Shown here piece after piece: positions 1 through 5,289 of a stretch of 6,735 nucleotides of DNA. The position numbers and the translations under genes are program-made. The DNA lies in assembly GCA_028287665.1 (NCBI GenBank), contig JAQBPF010000265.1, positions 1-6,735 of the forward strand. Direction: 5' to 3'. The notes under the pieces are model-generated. The model was not told where the DNA came from and did no database searches. It saw nothing but the letters and a program-made list of their open reading frames with translations. Position 1 is the stretch's first letter. Each line of letters begins with the position of its first letter. Source of the DNA: Deinococcus sp. GTDB taxonomy: Bacteria; Deinococcota; Deinococci; Deinococcales; Deinococcaceae.

Positions 1-224
1 GCATTGAGCAGAACCCAAACCCCTCCTGGGCTCATGAAGGGAGTCTTTCCCGTTCAATCGCTGAATTCACGCAAGGGGTCTTCCCACCACTCATCTACTC
101 GCATACCGTCAAAGGTGGAAAGCCCTCACGCTGGGTAGCACTGTGAATTCGCATGTCTGATAGTGGCAAACGTCGCTTTTACTGGGGCTGAATAGTTAGG
201 GTGCATATGCAATGTATAGAGGTT
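1..224. other. Left-edge stretch with no recognisable gene
   Basis: Nothing convincing is encoded here. Frame 1 stays open from the window edge to a TAG at 136-138 (45 codons), but its sequence (rich in Ser, Pro and Lys, no motif) is not one I recognise and could be chance or the tail of an unseen gene. Minus-strand frames are all interrupted within the first 130 bases. GAATTCAC near 64 and GTGAATTC near 143 form a short inverted pair of no obvious meaning. Confidence 0.4.
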
Positions 225-437
225 CGGAGTGGACAAATGAGTGACAAAAATGGACAAATGATAGAATGTGCCGACACAGTCGCTGCTCTTGTGTCTGTAT
301 GGCGCTCTCATTTGTCCATTTTCTCAAATGTTCATAGAACCAAAAACGCCCGCTAGGCGGGTGTTTTTGGTTTCTCGGGGAGAATGGACTGTTACGGAGT
401 GGACATATACATGGTAAAAATGGACATTCTAAATGGC
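225..437. repeat. Cluster of direct and inverted TGGACA repeats, possible transposon-end remnant
   Basis: TGGACAAATGA occurs exactly at 230-240 and 251-261 (21 bp apart), and its exact reverse complement lies at 308-318. With flanks, AAAATGGACAAATGA (247-261) and TCATTTGTCCATTTT (308-322) form a perfect 15-bp inverted pair around a 46-bp spacer. A second unit repeats the layout 170 bp further on: CGGAGTGGACA, ten bases, then AAAAATGGACA, at 225-256 and again at 395-426, with 26 of 32 positions identical. Weaker relatives are TGACA near 242, TGTTCA at 329-334 and TGGACT at 385-390. Several short sites about two helical turns apart, in inverted orientation, are typical of the ends of Mu/Tn7/Tn5053/IS21-type transposons. 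No transposase is present, so this would be a remnant or miniature element. Binding sites for a regulator of pilC are the main alternative. Confidence 0.55.
340..370. terminator. Strong hairpin, likely bidirectional rho-independent terminator
   Basis: The arms at 340-353 and 357-370 pair over 14 bp (one G-T wobble at 348/362) around a TAG loop at 354-356. The stem has a GC-rich top and an A5/T5 run at its base, so each strand ends in a U-rich arm. It lies about 80 bp beyond the pilC stop codon and is the best candidate for ending the pilC transcript. It could equally stop transcription arriving from the left edge. Confidence 0.75.
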
Positions 438-449
438 ACGCGACAACAA

Positions 450-1670
450 CTATTTAGTAAGCTGACCAATAATGGCGAACATAGGCAGGAACATCCCTGC
501 CACGATGGTACCTACAATACCGCCCAAAAAGACGATCATCAGCGGCTCAATAGCGGCAGTGAGGCTGTCCACTGCTTCATCGACCTCACGGTCGTAGAAG
601 TCACCGACTTTGCCCAGCATCGTATCGAGCGCCCCTGTTTCTTCACCAATAGCAATCATGCTCACGACCATGGGTGGGAAGACCTTGCTGGTCGCCAGAC
701 TGGAGCTCATCTGTTCTCCGACCATCACCACATTCTTGGCGTTCTCGATGGTCTCTTCAACCACGGCATTGTTCGCCGTTCCCTTGGTGATCTCTAGGCT
801 TTCAATGATGTTGACGCCGCTCCCGATCAGGAGGCCGAACGTTCTGGCAAATGAACCGATCGCACTCTTTTTCAAGAGGGGACCGAACACAGGCAACCTG
901 AGTTTTATATCATCGATGATCATTCGACCTTTGGGTGTTTTGTAGTACCAGCGATATATAAAGACAAACGCTGCTATAAACACAAAGATCAACAGTCCGC
1001 TATTTCGGAGGAAATCAGAAACAGCCATCAGTAATCTCGTAATGAAAGGCAATGGAGCGTCCATCTGAGCCAGAATGCTAGCGAACTGCGGCACGATAGT
1101 CGTGAGCAAGAAATAGGTAATGCCAACTGCGAAGACAAGGACGACCACGGGATAAGTCAGGGCGCTTTTAAGCTTGCCACGCAGGGCCAATTCTTTTTCC
1201 TGGAAGCTGGCAATCCGTTCCAGGATGCTGTCGAGTGTGCCGCTCGTCTCACCCGCACGAACCAGGTTGATGTACAGACGGTTGAATATCTTGGGATGTT
1301 TGGCCATCGCCTCACTCAGAGGCGTACCACTCTCTACATCGTTGCGCAGAATCTTAAGAATAGCTTGAAAGGCTTTACTTTCGATCTGACGCTGCAAAAT
1401 AGCCAGCGACTGAACCAGCGGCACACCCGCGTTGATCAGAGTGGCTAGCTGCTTACTGAAAATAGCAACTTGTTTAAGGCCAGGTGGCCGGTCAGTCAGA
1501 CCGGGAATCTTGATGTCGGCGTTGATGCCACTTTTGGGAGCTTTGATCTCCACAATCATCAGATTCTTGGCCCGCAAAGCGTCGCGGACCTGATTGAGGG
1601 TTTCGGCTTCCATCTGGGATTTCAGGACCTTGCCACTCTGGTCCCGGACGCGATATACGAAGACCGGCAT
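450..1670 (-). CDS. pilC: Type IV pilus inner-membrane platform protein PilC (T2SSF family)
   Basis: This 406-residue protein has the usual length and layout of PilC/GspF, the polytopic platform that couples the PilB/PilT ATPases to pilin assembly and retraction, and in this phylum also to DNA uptake. An N-terminal cytoplasmic part (1-65) precedes two T2SSF repeats, about 70-195 and 273-395. Each repeat opens with a matching helix (FSKQLATLINAGVPLVQSL at 71-89; SFARTFGLLIGSGVNIIESL at 283-302 or close by) and carries the conserved turn GETSGTLD (140-147) and GEETGALD (342-349). Hydrophobic membrane segments lie at about 173-197, 224-242 and 376-400. The start is fixed by an in-frame TGA three codons upstream. 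No good Shine-Dalgarno is visible, but TATACT lies 8 nt before the ATG, so the message may be leaderless. No other pilus gene is adjacent. GC in hand-counted lines is about 35-57 percent, well below the genes to the right. Confidence 0.95.
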   Translation of the reverse strand: MPVFVYRVRDQSGKVLKSQMEAETLNQVRDALRAKNLMIVEIKAPKSGINADIKIPGLTDRPPGLKQVAIFSKQLATLINAGVPLVQSLAILQRQIESKAFQAILKILRNDVESGTPLSEAMAKHPKIFNRLYINLVRAGETSGTLDSILERIASFQEKELALRGKLKSALTYPVVVLVFAVGITYFLLTTIVPQFASILAQMDAPLPFITRLLMAVSDFLRNSGLLIFVFIAAFVFIYRWYYKTPKGRMIIDDIKLRLPVFGPLLKKSAIGSFARTFGLLIGSGVNIIESLEITKGTANNAVVEETIENAKNVVMVGEQMSSSLATSKVFPPMVVSMIAIGEETGALDTMLGKVGDFYDREVDEAVDSLTAAIEPLMIVFLGGIVGTIVAGMFLPMFAIIGQLTK

Positions 1671-1678
1671 ATAGGCTC

Positions 1679-1684
1679 AGTATA
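1679..1684 (-). promoter_or_regulatory. Candidate -10 box for pilC (leaderless type)
   Basis: On the minus strand TATACT ends 8 nt before the pilC ATG, close enough for transcription to begin at or next to the start codon. A matching -35 hexamer at 16-18 bp spacing is not evident, so the call rests on the -10 match and the lack of a ribosome-binding site. Confidence 0.4.
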
Positions 1685-1711
1685 GTCGGGGGCGTATTGC
1701 CTGCACCTTAC

Positions 1712-1751
1712 AGAGCCCGTGGATTCAGATACTGAAGAAGATCAGGGCTCT
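1712..1751. promoter_or_regulatory. Nested inverted repeat in the pilC/tsaC divergent region
   Basis: An outer perfect 7-bp pair, AGAGCCC (1712-1718) and GGGCTCT (1745-1751), encloses an inner 13-bp dyad, TTCAG-ATA-CTGAA (1724-1736). It lies between two divergent genes, 42 bp from the pilC start and 86 bp from the tsaC start, a natural place for an operator. It could also fold as a stem-loop in a tsaC leader. No T-run follows, so a terminator is unlikely. I do not recognise the motif; it is not the palindromic Deinococcus radiation-response motif. Confidence 0.35.
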
Positions 1752-1823
1752 TGACTACATCAACAACGCCGCAACAGAAGGATGGACCGGCTCCGGACGC
1801 CAGAGCAGGCCAGTAGAGTTGCA

Positions 1824-1830
1824 GAAGGAA
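1824..1830 (+). promoter_or_regulatory. Ribosome binding site deciding the tsaC start
   Basis: The purine run GAAGGAA contains AAGGA at 1825-1829, seven bases before the ATG at 1837. It overlaps the start region of the longer reading that would begin at TTG 1819, which argues for the ATG as the real start. Confidence 0.7.
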
Positions 1831-1836
1831 AGAACC

Positions 1837-2523
1837 ATGCATGGAGCACCGTCCAATTCACAGTTTGAGCTGAAGCGGCAACTCGGTTGGGCCGTCCAGG
1901 CACTCAGGGCCGGGCAGATTGTGGGCTACCCCAGCGAAACAGTCTGGGGACTGGCGGCCCATCTGGCGCGTCCAGGCGCGGTCGAGGCGCTGACGCTGCT
2001 GAAAGGCCGTGAAGCAGGCAAACCCATTCAGCTCTCTTGCCTGAACCTGGAGGCCGTGCGGCGGGTGGCCCACTGGAGTCCAGCGCTGGACGCCCTGGCG
2101 ACCTTCTGGCCTGGACCCCTTACGGTGGTTGCACCAGCGCGGCCCGACTGCCCTGCCGATCTTGCGCCGGGCGGCTGGGTGGGCGTGCGCGTCCCCGATC
2201 ATCCCGTCATTCAGGGGATGTTGGCCGGATGCGGCGGACTGCTGGCCACCACCAGCCTCAATCCCAGCGGTCAACCTGCCGCACGCACTTTTGCGGAGGC
2301 ACAGGCCTACGCTTTGGCCGATCTGCTGGTCCCCAGTGCCGAGTTTGAGGACCATGGAGCCGGAACACATCCGGCTGGACTGGCCAGCACTGTAATTCAG
2401 TTGCCACCTGCTTCCGGGCAGCCAGCGCGAATCCTGCGGCCTGGGATTCTTTCCAGAGCCGTCCTTGAAGACGCCTTGGCACAGGTGAACATTCAGCTGA
2501 CGCAGGGATCAACCCCGGTATGA
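1837..2523 (+). CDS. tsaC: L-threonylcarbamoyladenylate synthase, TsaC/Sua5/YrdC family
   Basis: A 228-residue single-domain YrdC-type protein. The family joins threonine, bicarbonate and ATP into threonylcarbamoyl-AMP, the activated donor for t6A at position 37 of ANN-decoding tRNAs, in the cytoplasm. Family signatures appear in order: PSETVWGLAA (32-41, for the usual PTDTVYGLGA), the nucleotide-binding KGREAGKP (56-63), WPGPLTVV (91-98), VGVRVPDHPV (115-124), ATTSLNPSGQPAA (137-149, for SANLSGQPA), and STVIQL followed by RILRPG (184-189 and 198-203). The extra C-terminal domain of long Sua5 proteins is absent. The frame stays open to a TTG at 1819, but the ATG at 1837 has a well-placed AAGGA. 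Its stop overlaps the scpB start, so the two genes are probably one operon. TsaC is preferred to another YrdC-domain role because the substrate-binding motifs are intact. Confidence 0.9.
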   Translation: MHGAPSNSQFELKRQLGWAVQALRAGQIVGYPSETVWGLAAHLARPGAVEALTLLKGREAGKPIQLSCLNLEAVRRVAHWSPALDALATFWPGPLTVVAPARPDCPADLAPGGWVGVRVPDHPVIQGMLAGCGGLLATTSLNPSGQPAARTFAEAQAYALADLLVPSAEFEDHGAGTHPAGLASTVIQLPPASGQPARILRPGILSRAVLEDALAQVNIQLTQGSTPV

Positions 2524-3068
2524 GTGACCGCCTTCCTTCTGGCCCCAGCCATTCGGCCCTGATTGGCGCGGCTCTGTTGGCCGCCGGGCGACCTGTCACG
2601 GTGGCCGAATTGACCGAATTGCTTGGCCTCTCGCCTGAGGGGGGCGTGCAGGCGATGAATTCTTTTGCCCAGTCGCTGGTAGACGCAGACGCGGGATTTA
2701 CCGTGGAGGCCGTGGCGGGCGGCTACCGCCTTGTGGTTCTGCCTGCCCTGGCCGCGCACCTGACTCCTCTTCTGTCGCCGCCGCCTTTGCCTGCGCTCAG
2801 TGCGGCTGCCCTGGAAGTGCTTGCCATTGTGGCCTACCGCCAACCTGTCACGCGGGCCGAAATAGAGGCCATGCGCGGTGCGAGTGCCGGAACAGTTGTG
2901 ACGCTGCAGGAACGTGAACTGATCAAGGTTCTGGGGCGCAGCGACACCGTAGGACAACCGCTGCTGTACGGCACCACCAGTAAATTCCTGCTGGAATTTG
3001 GCCTGTCGAGCATTAAGGAGTTGCCTGAGTTGGAAGGCACAGGCTTCTCGCATCTGCTGCGGGGCTGA
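2520..3068 (+). CDS. scpB: Segregation and condensation protein B (ScpB)
   Basis: A 182-residue ScpB, the dimeric winged-helix subunit that binds the kleisin ScpA in the SMC-ScpAB condensin organising and separating chromosomes. The first winged helix spans about 10-82 (SALIGAALLAAGRPVTVAEL at its start). The second, about 92-172, holds the diagnostic LSAAALEVLAIVAYRQPVTR (93-112), then ERELIKVLGR (131-140), QPLLYGTTSKFLLEFGL (146-162) and IKELPEL (165-171). Length is normal. The ATG sits inside the tsaC stop (ATGA), with AGGGA at 2504-2508 as a somewhat distant ribosome site, so translation is probably coupled to tsaC. The usual partner scpA is not in the window; only the neighbours on the left are known, so its absence here means little. 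Confidence 0.95.
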   Translation: MSDRLPSGPSHSALIGAALLAAGRPVTVAELTELLGLSPEGGVQAMNSFAQSLVDADAGFTVEAVAGGYRLVVLPALAAHLTPLLSPPPLPALSAAALEVLAIVAYRQPVTRAEIEAMRGASAGTVVTLQERELIKVLGRSDTVGQPLLYGTTSKFLLEFGLSSIKELPELEGTGFSHLLRG

Positions 3069-3092
3069 CCTGTGGGGGTGTGGTGAGGTAGG

Positions 3093-3102
3093 GCTGATCA
3101 GC
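3093..3102. repeat. Short perfect palindrome GCTGATCAGC
   Basis: A 10-bp perfect palindrome 25 bp after scpB. Ten bases later CTTCAGC (3113-3119) and GCTGAAG (3132-3138) form a 7-bp stem with a 12-nt loop. Neither is followed by a T-run. Together they may mark the 3' end of the tsaC-scpB transcript, but they could be chance. Confidence 0.2.
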
Positions 3103-3231
3103 TTCTAGGCAGCTTCAGCCTGGACCTGAAAGCTGAAGGGGCGTTCCAGACGCAAGATTTACCCCCACCGCCTGACGGACTGCCCTCCCCCCCACTGGGC
3201 CAAGCCGTATTCATGCTTGTATGTGTGTGTT

Positions 3232-3254
3232 GAACGTGAGAGAACATGTGAGAG
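3232..3254. repeat. Imperfect tandem repeat upstream of the DUF4388 gene
   Basis: GAACGTGAGA (3232-3241) is followed directly by GAACATGTGAGAG (3242-3254), the same word with a 2-base insertion. It lies 28-50 bp before the start codon, where an activator or repressor could bind. I recognise no known site. Confidence 0.25.
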
Positions 3255-3281
3255 CCTGGCTTTGGCTTTCCCTTCTGACCT

Positions 3282-4043
3282 ATGAGTAAATCTACTGCCA
3301 ACCTAGAAACCTTCGACTTTTTGGAACTTCTATACATGCTGTCCGGGAGCAAGAAAACCGGTGCTTTGGCTGTGTACCGTCCAGATGGTCTGTTCCAGTG
3401 TTGGCTGGAGGAAGGGCGGGTGCGCCAGCTGGAGTTTGGGCTGGTCCAGGGTGGGCCTGCCGTCGTGCAGTTGCTCCTTGATCCACGGGGACGATTTCAA
3501 TTTGAGGAAGGGCTGACGCATCCTGCGCCCATGATGGACGCCACTTTGGATGAGGTGGCGTTCGAGGTATTGGACGCCCTGCCGGAGCACACGCCGCTGT
3601 TTGATGGTCCAGGCCGGATCACCTCGCCGGAGCGGGTGGCCTCTATGCGCTGGACGCTCACCGAAAAAGATGTGCTGCGCCACATTGAGGCCCAGCGTCC
3701 TTTGTCTGACCTGATACGGGACGCCGAGACACGCCGGATGCTGGCCAAGTTGGTGCGTATGGGACTGCTGTCTCCGCGCAAATCCCGTGTGGCCCGCCTG
3801 AGCATCACCGTGACCCGTGAGGTACGCGGCGTGGCGCTCATCGACGAACTGATCCTGAAACGCTGGAAGGAAGACCTGGTGCGTGCGCCGCAGCAGATCG
3901 CCGTCCGGGACGACGCAGGAAACGTCTACACCCTCCCGGTTCGCAGCGGGCCTGATCTGGGCGCCCAGCTCTTTATCCCCACCGACCTCCTGATGAGGAC
4001 GGGGCTGCGGTCTGGAGACAGCGTGCTGGTTCGCCCCGTCTGA
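3282..4043 (+). CDS. DUF4388 (PATAN) domain protein
   Basis: A 253-residue soluble protein of unknown exact role. Residues about 6-100 match the DUF4388/PATAN pattern: a short helix (FDFLELLYMLSGSKKTGAL, 11-29), an LxVY strand, a W-E-x-G-R-V turn (41-47), a later FxFEEG (72-77), and a helix with TLDEVAFEVLDAL (88-100). PATAN domains are named after cyanobacterial PatA and occur in response regulators and in proteins linked to motility and signalling. Residues about 125-165 look like a winged-helix unit (LTEKDVLRHIEAQRPLSDLI, then RRMLAKLVRMGLLSP). The tail, 205-253, ends in FIPTDLLMRTGLRSGDSVLV, which resembles the GD-x-V-x-V edge of a double-psi or similar small beta barrel. No signal peptide or membrane segment is seen. 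An in-frame TGA two codons upstream fixes the ATG; no ribosome site is apparent. The gene is alone, convergent with pheA. Confidence 0.75.
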   Translation: MSKSTANLETFDFLELLYMLSGSKKTGALAVYRPDGLFQCWLEEGRVRQLEFGLVQGGPAVVQLLLDPRGRFQFEEGLTHPAPMMDATLDEVAFEVLDALPEHTPLFDGPGRITSPERVASMRWTLTEKDVLRHIEAQRPLSDLIRDAETRRMLAKLVRMGLLSPRKSRVARLSITVTREVRGVALIDELILKRWKEDLVRAPQQIAVRDDAGNVYTLPVRSGPDLGAQLFIPTDLLMRTGLRSGDSVLVRPV

Positions 4044-4045
4044 AC

Positions 4046-4065
4046 CCGCCCCCTGGCTCCGGCGG
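4046..4065. terminator. Weak hairpin between the convergent genes
   Basis: CCGCC (4046-4050) and GGCGG (4061-4065) can pair around a 10-nt loop in the 34-bp gap between the DUF4388 gene and pheA, where a shared bidirectional terminator would be expected. The stem is only 5 bp and neither side has a T-run, so support is mainly positional. Confidence 0.2.
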
Positions 4066-4077
4066 CCCTGGCAACAG

Positions 4078-4971
4078 TCAGCCCACCGTCTCCTGCGCCA
4101 CCGGATAGCTGCCGATAATCCGGGCGTAGCTGGCTTTCCGCAGCACCCCAGCCAGGGCCTGCGCCACCTTCGGATCGCGGGCGTCACCTTCGATGTCTAT
4201 GTACATCAAGTAGCTCCAGGCCCGGTCACGGCGGGGGCGCGACTCGATACGCGAGAGGTTGAGGCCGCGCAATTCGTTGAGGGTTTCGACCAGAAAACCG
4301 GGCGTGTGGCGCACTGCGAAGATCAGACTGGTTTTGTGCGGCGCATCGGACGGCTGACCTTCATGGCGCGACAGGATCATGAACCGGGTCAGGTTGAAGG
4401 GTTCGTCCTCGATTTCACTGGCCAGGATGTTCAGGCCGTACAGCTCTGCGGCTCGGGCGGAGGCAATGACGGCTTCGTCGCGTGCGCCCCGTGCAGCAAG
4501 GTCTTTGGCACTGCCCGCCGTATCGTGCGAGGCGACCGGCTGAAAGTTGTATTTGCGGATCAGCCCGGTGCACTGATCAAGGGCGGGTTGCTGCGACGAT
4601 ACGCGCCGCACGTCCTCCAGGGCCACGCCCGGCAACGCCATCAGGCAGTGGCTGACGCGCACCACCACTTCGCCGATCACGTGAAGTTCAGTATCCGAGA
4701 GCAGGTCGATGGCCTGATGAATGGCGCCCATCAGACTGTTTTCGACAGGCAGCACGCCGTAGTTGGCCTCCCCGGATTCCACGGCGCGGGCCACCTCGTG
4801 GAAGGTGGGATAGCCGCGACTGGCGACCGTATCTGGCACAGCGTTCAGCGCCGCAATTTCTCCGTAGGCCCCCGGATTGCCCTGAAACGCAACGGTGACT
4901 CCAGCCTGTCGGACCTCTTGGCTGGGCGGGGAGGTGTGATCGGGGGAGTGGTTGCTGTCGCCGTGACTCAT
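4078..4971 (-). CDS. pheA: Prephenate dehydratase (stand-alone, with ACT domain)
   Basis: A 297-residue enzyme converting prephenate to phenylpyruvate, the committed step to phenylalanine, in the cytoplasm. The catalytic domain (about 26-203) shows [13 protein letters not shown] (29-41), [14 protein letters not shown] (71-84), SHCLMALPG (107-115), [11 protein letters not shown] (149-159) and the catalytic NLTRF (193-197). The C-terminal ACT domain (about 212-292), which binds phenylalanine for feedback inhibition, has [16 protein letters not shown] (usually PGAL) and the effector-binding ESRP (243-246). There is no chorismate mutase domain. Residues 1-24 are polar filler. The frame is open for 92 more codons to an ATG at 5247, but that stretch has no homology-like features, so ATG 4971 is chosen. 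This ATG has no Shine-Dalgarno; it overlaps the stop of a small upstream ORF, which suggests coupled initiation. Confidence 0.95.
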   Translation of the reverse strand: MSHGDSNHSPDHTSPPSQEVRQAGVTVAFQGNPGAYGEIAALNAVPDTVASRGYPTFHEVARAVESGEANYGVLPVENSLMGAIHQAIDLLSDTELHVIGEVVVRVSHCLMALPGVALEDVRRVSSQQPALDQCTGLIRKYNFQPVASHDTAGSAKDLAARGARDEAVIASARAAELYGLNILASEIEDEPFNLTRFMILSRHEGQPSDAPHKTSLIFAVRHTPGFLVETLNELRGLNLSRIESRPRRDRAWSYLMYIDIEGDARDPKVAQALAGVLRKASYARIIGSYPVAQETVG

Positions 4972-5072
4972 GGCAGCGAGGCTAGCGCACTGCCAGCTGC
5001 CGCGCTGAAAGTGGTCTGGAATTGAACCAGAGCATTCGGCAGAATGCAGAAGAATGGCGTGTTGTTCTCCAT
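4968..5072 (-). CDS. Putative Phe-rich leader peptide of pheA (34 codons)
   Basis: On the pheA strand an ATG at 5072-5070 opens a 34-codon frame. It ends in a TGA (4970-4968) overlapping the pheA ATG as ATGA. Phenylalanine codons stand at 7, 8, 18 and 22, all TTC, with the tandem pair early (TPFFC at 5-9). Four Phe in 34 is about three times the usual share. GGGG at 5083-5080 may serve as a weak ribosome site, 7 nt before the ATG. The ATG lies in one arm and the tandem Phe codons in the other arm of a 12-bp stem. Known pheA leaders (E. coli PheL) also carry clustered Phe codons, but there a terminator separates leader from gene; here the stop touches the start, so translational coupling or reinitiation is more likely. 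The ORF is too short to exclude chance. Confidence 0.4.
   Translation of the reverse strand: MENNTPFFCILPNALVQFQTTFSAAAGSALASLP
4984..5006 (-). other. Alternative pairings just upstream of the pheA start
   Basis: AGCGC and GCGCT (4984-4988 with 5002-5006) can form a 5-bp stem. In competition, GGCAG next to the start codon (plus strand 4972-4976) can pair with either CTGCC copy at 4990-4994 or 4997-5001. The two folds exclude each other, and the second would place the start codon at the foot of a stem. It is short and unproven. Confidence 0.25.
5015..5047 (-). other. Two abutting stem-loops in the pheA leader
   Basis: Directly next to the 12-bp stem there are two more. GCATTC-TGCC-GAATGC (read on the minus strand, 5047-5032) has a 6-bp stem and a 4-nt loop. 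TCTGG-TTCAATT-CCAGA (5031-5015) has a 5-bp stem and a 7-nt loop. No base separates them, and the first shares its opening GC with the 12-bp stem. The TTCAATT loop fits the tRNA T-loop consensus, but no cloverleaf can be completed around it. Confidence 0.4.
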
Positions 5073-5080
5073 TCTTCTGC
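5046..5080 (-). promoter_or_regulatory. Perfect 12-bp stem-loop over the pheA leader ORF start
   Basis: GCAGAAGAATGG (minus strand, 5080-5069) and CCATTCTTCTGC (5057-5046) are exact complements around an 11-nt loop. The first arm holds the leader ATG and the end of its possible ribosome site; the second codes for Pro-Phe-Phe-Cys. No T-run follows on either strand, so it does not look like an intrinsic terminator. Folding would hide the leader start, and a ribosome on the leader would open it. Confidence 0.55.
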
Positions 5081-5118
5081 CCCAGCGGAGCGAGTGAATG
5101 GGGTGAGCAGGACGGAGA

Positions 5119-5134
5119 CTGGAGGCAACTCCGG
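5119..5134. repeat. Hairpin and first copy of AGGCAACTCCGG
   Basis: The sequence folds as CTGGAG-GCAA-CTCCGG, a 6-bp stem (one wobble) with a GNRA-type tetraloop when read on the plus strand. AGGCAACTCCGG (5123-5134) recurs exactly at 5195-5206, 72 bp away, in the same gap between pheA and the amidase gene. Confidence 0.4.
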
Positions 5135-5187
5135 TGCGGTGCCGACGAGGCCGGAATTTGGAGAACTGCTCTAGAGGTGCGCTGCTG

Positions 5188-5215
5188 GGGCCGCAGGCAA
5201 CTCCGGGCCTGGCCC
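5188..5215. repeat. Hairpin containing the second copy of AGGCAACTCCGG
   Basis: GGGCC (5188-5192) pairs with GGCCC (5211-5215), and after a two-base bulge AGG (5195-5197) pairs with CCT (5208-5210), giving 8 bp around a 10-nt loop. The shared 12-mer is folded differently from its first copy, so a common protein-binding word fits better than a common RNA fold. Confidence 0.35.
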
Positions 5216-5276
5216 GATTCTGAACGTCTTGCCCCAGAACTCTTCATCCGGTACAGAGGCGTCTGTTGGCGCGGTT

Positions 5277-5282
5277 TACACT
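5277..5282 (+). promoter_or_regulatory. Candidate -10 box for the amidase gene (leaderless type)
   Basis: TACACT ends seven bases before the GTG at 5290. This TAnnnT-to-start spacing is the pattern of leaderless genes in Deinococcus. No Shine-Dalgarno is seen before the GTG, which agrees with this reading. A clear -35 is not found. Confidence 0.5.
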
Positions 5283-5289
5283 TTTGAGC

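Noticed and set aside
126..311. 61-codon minus-strand ORF
   Set aside because: It has no recognisable motif and runs through the TGGACA repeat array, so it is probably chance.
384..797. Plus-strand ORF of 137 codons and the other plus-strand ORFs across 450-1670
   Set aside because: They lie antisense to a complete, clearly homologous pilC and encode no recognisable domain.
1819..1836. TTG start for tsaC six codons upstream
   Set aside because: It would place the AAGGA ribosome site inside the gene; the ATG at 1837 is correctly spaced from that site.
1858..2370. Minus-strand ORFs antisense to tsaC, scpB and the DUF4388 gene
   Set aside because: They are shadows of high-GC coding frames; their sequences are Gln-, Arg- and Gly-rich without motifs.
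5010..5031. tRNA or tmRNA 3' part, because of a TTCAATT loop on a 5-bp stem
   Set aside because: The 3' arm CCACTTT has no partner upstream, the preceding hairpin lacks a 7-nt anticodon loop, and no CCA or cloverleaf can be built.
4972..5247. N-terminal extension of pheA to an ATG at 5247 (92 extra codons)
   Set aside because: The extension is rich in Ser, Cys, His and Gln with no known domain, would make an unusually long prephenate dehydratase, and overlaps a structured leader; the ATG at 4971 gives a normal length.
4972..5289. T-box or other known riboswitch before pheA
   Set aside because: No T-box core sequence (GGTGG followed by ACCGCG) is found on the pheA strand, and no other riboswitch consensus is recognisable.
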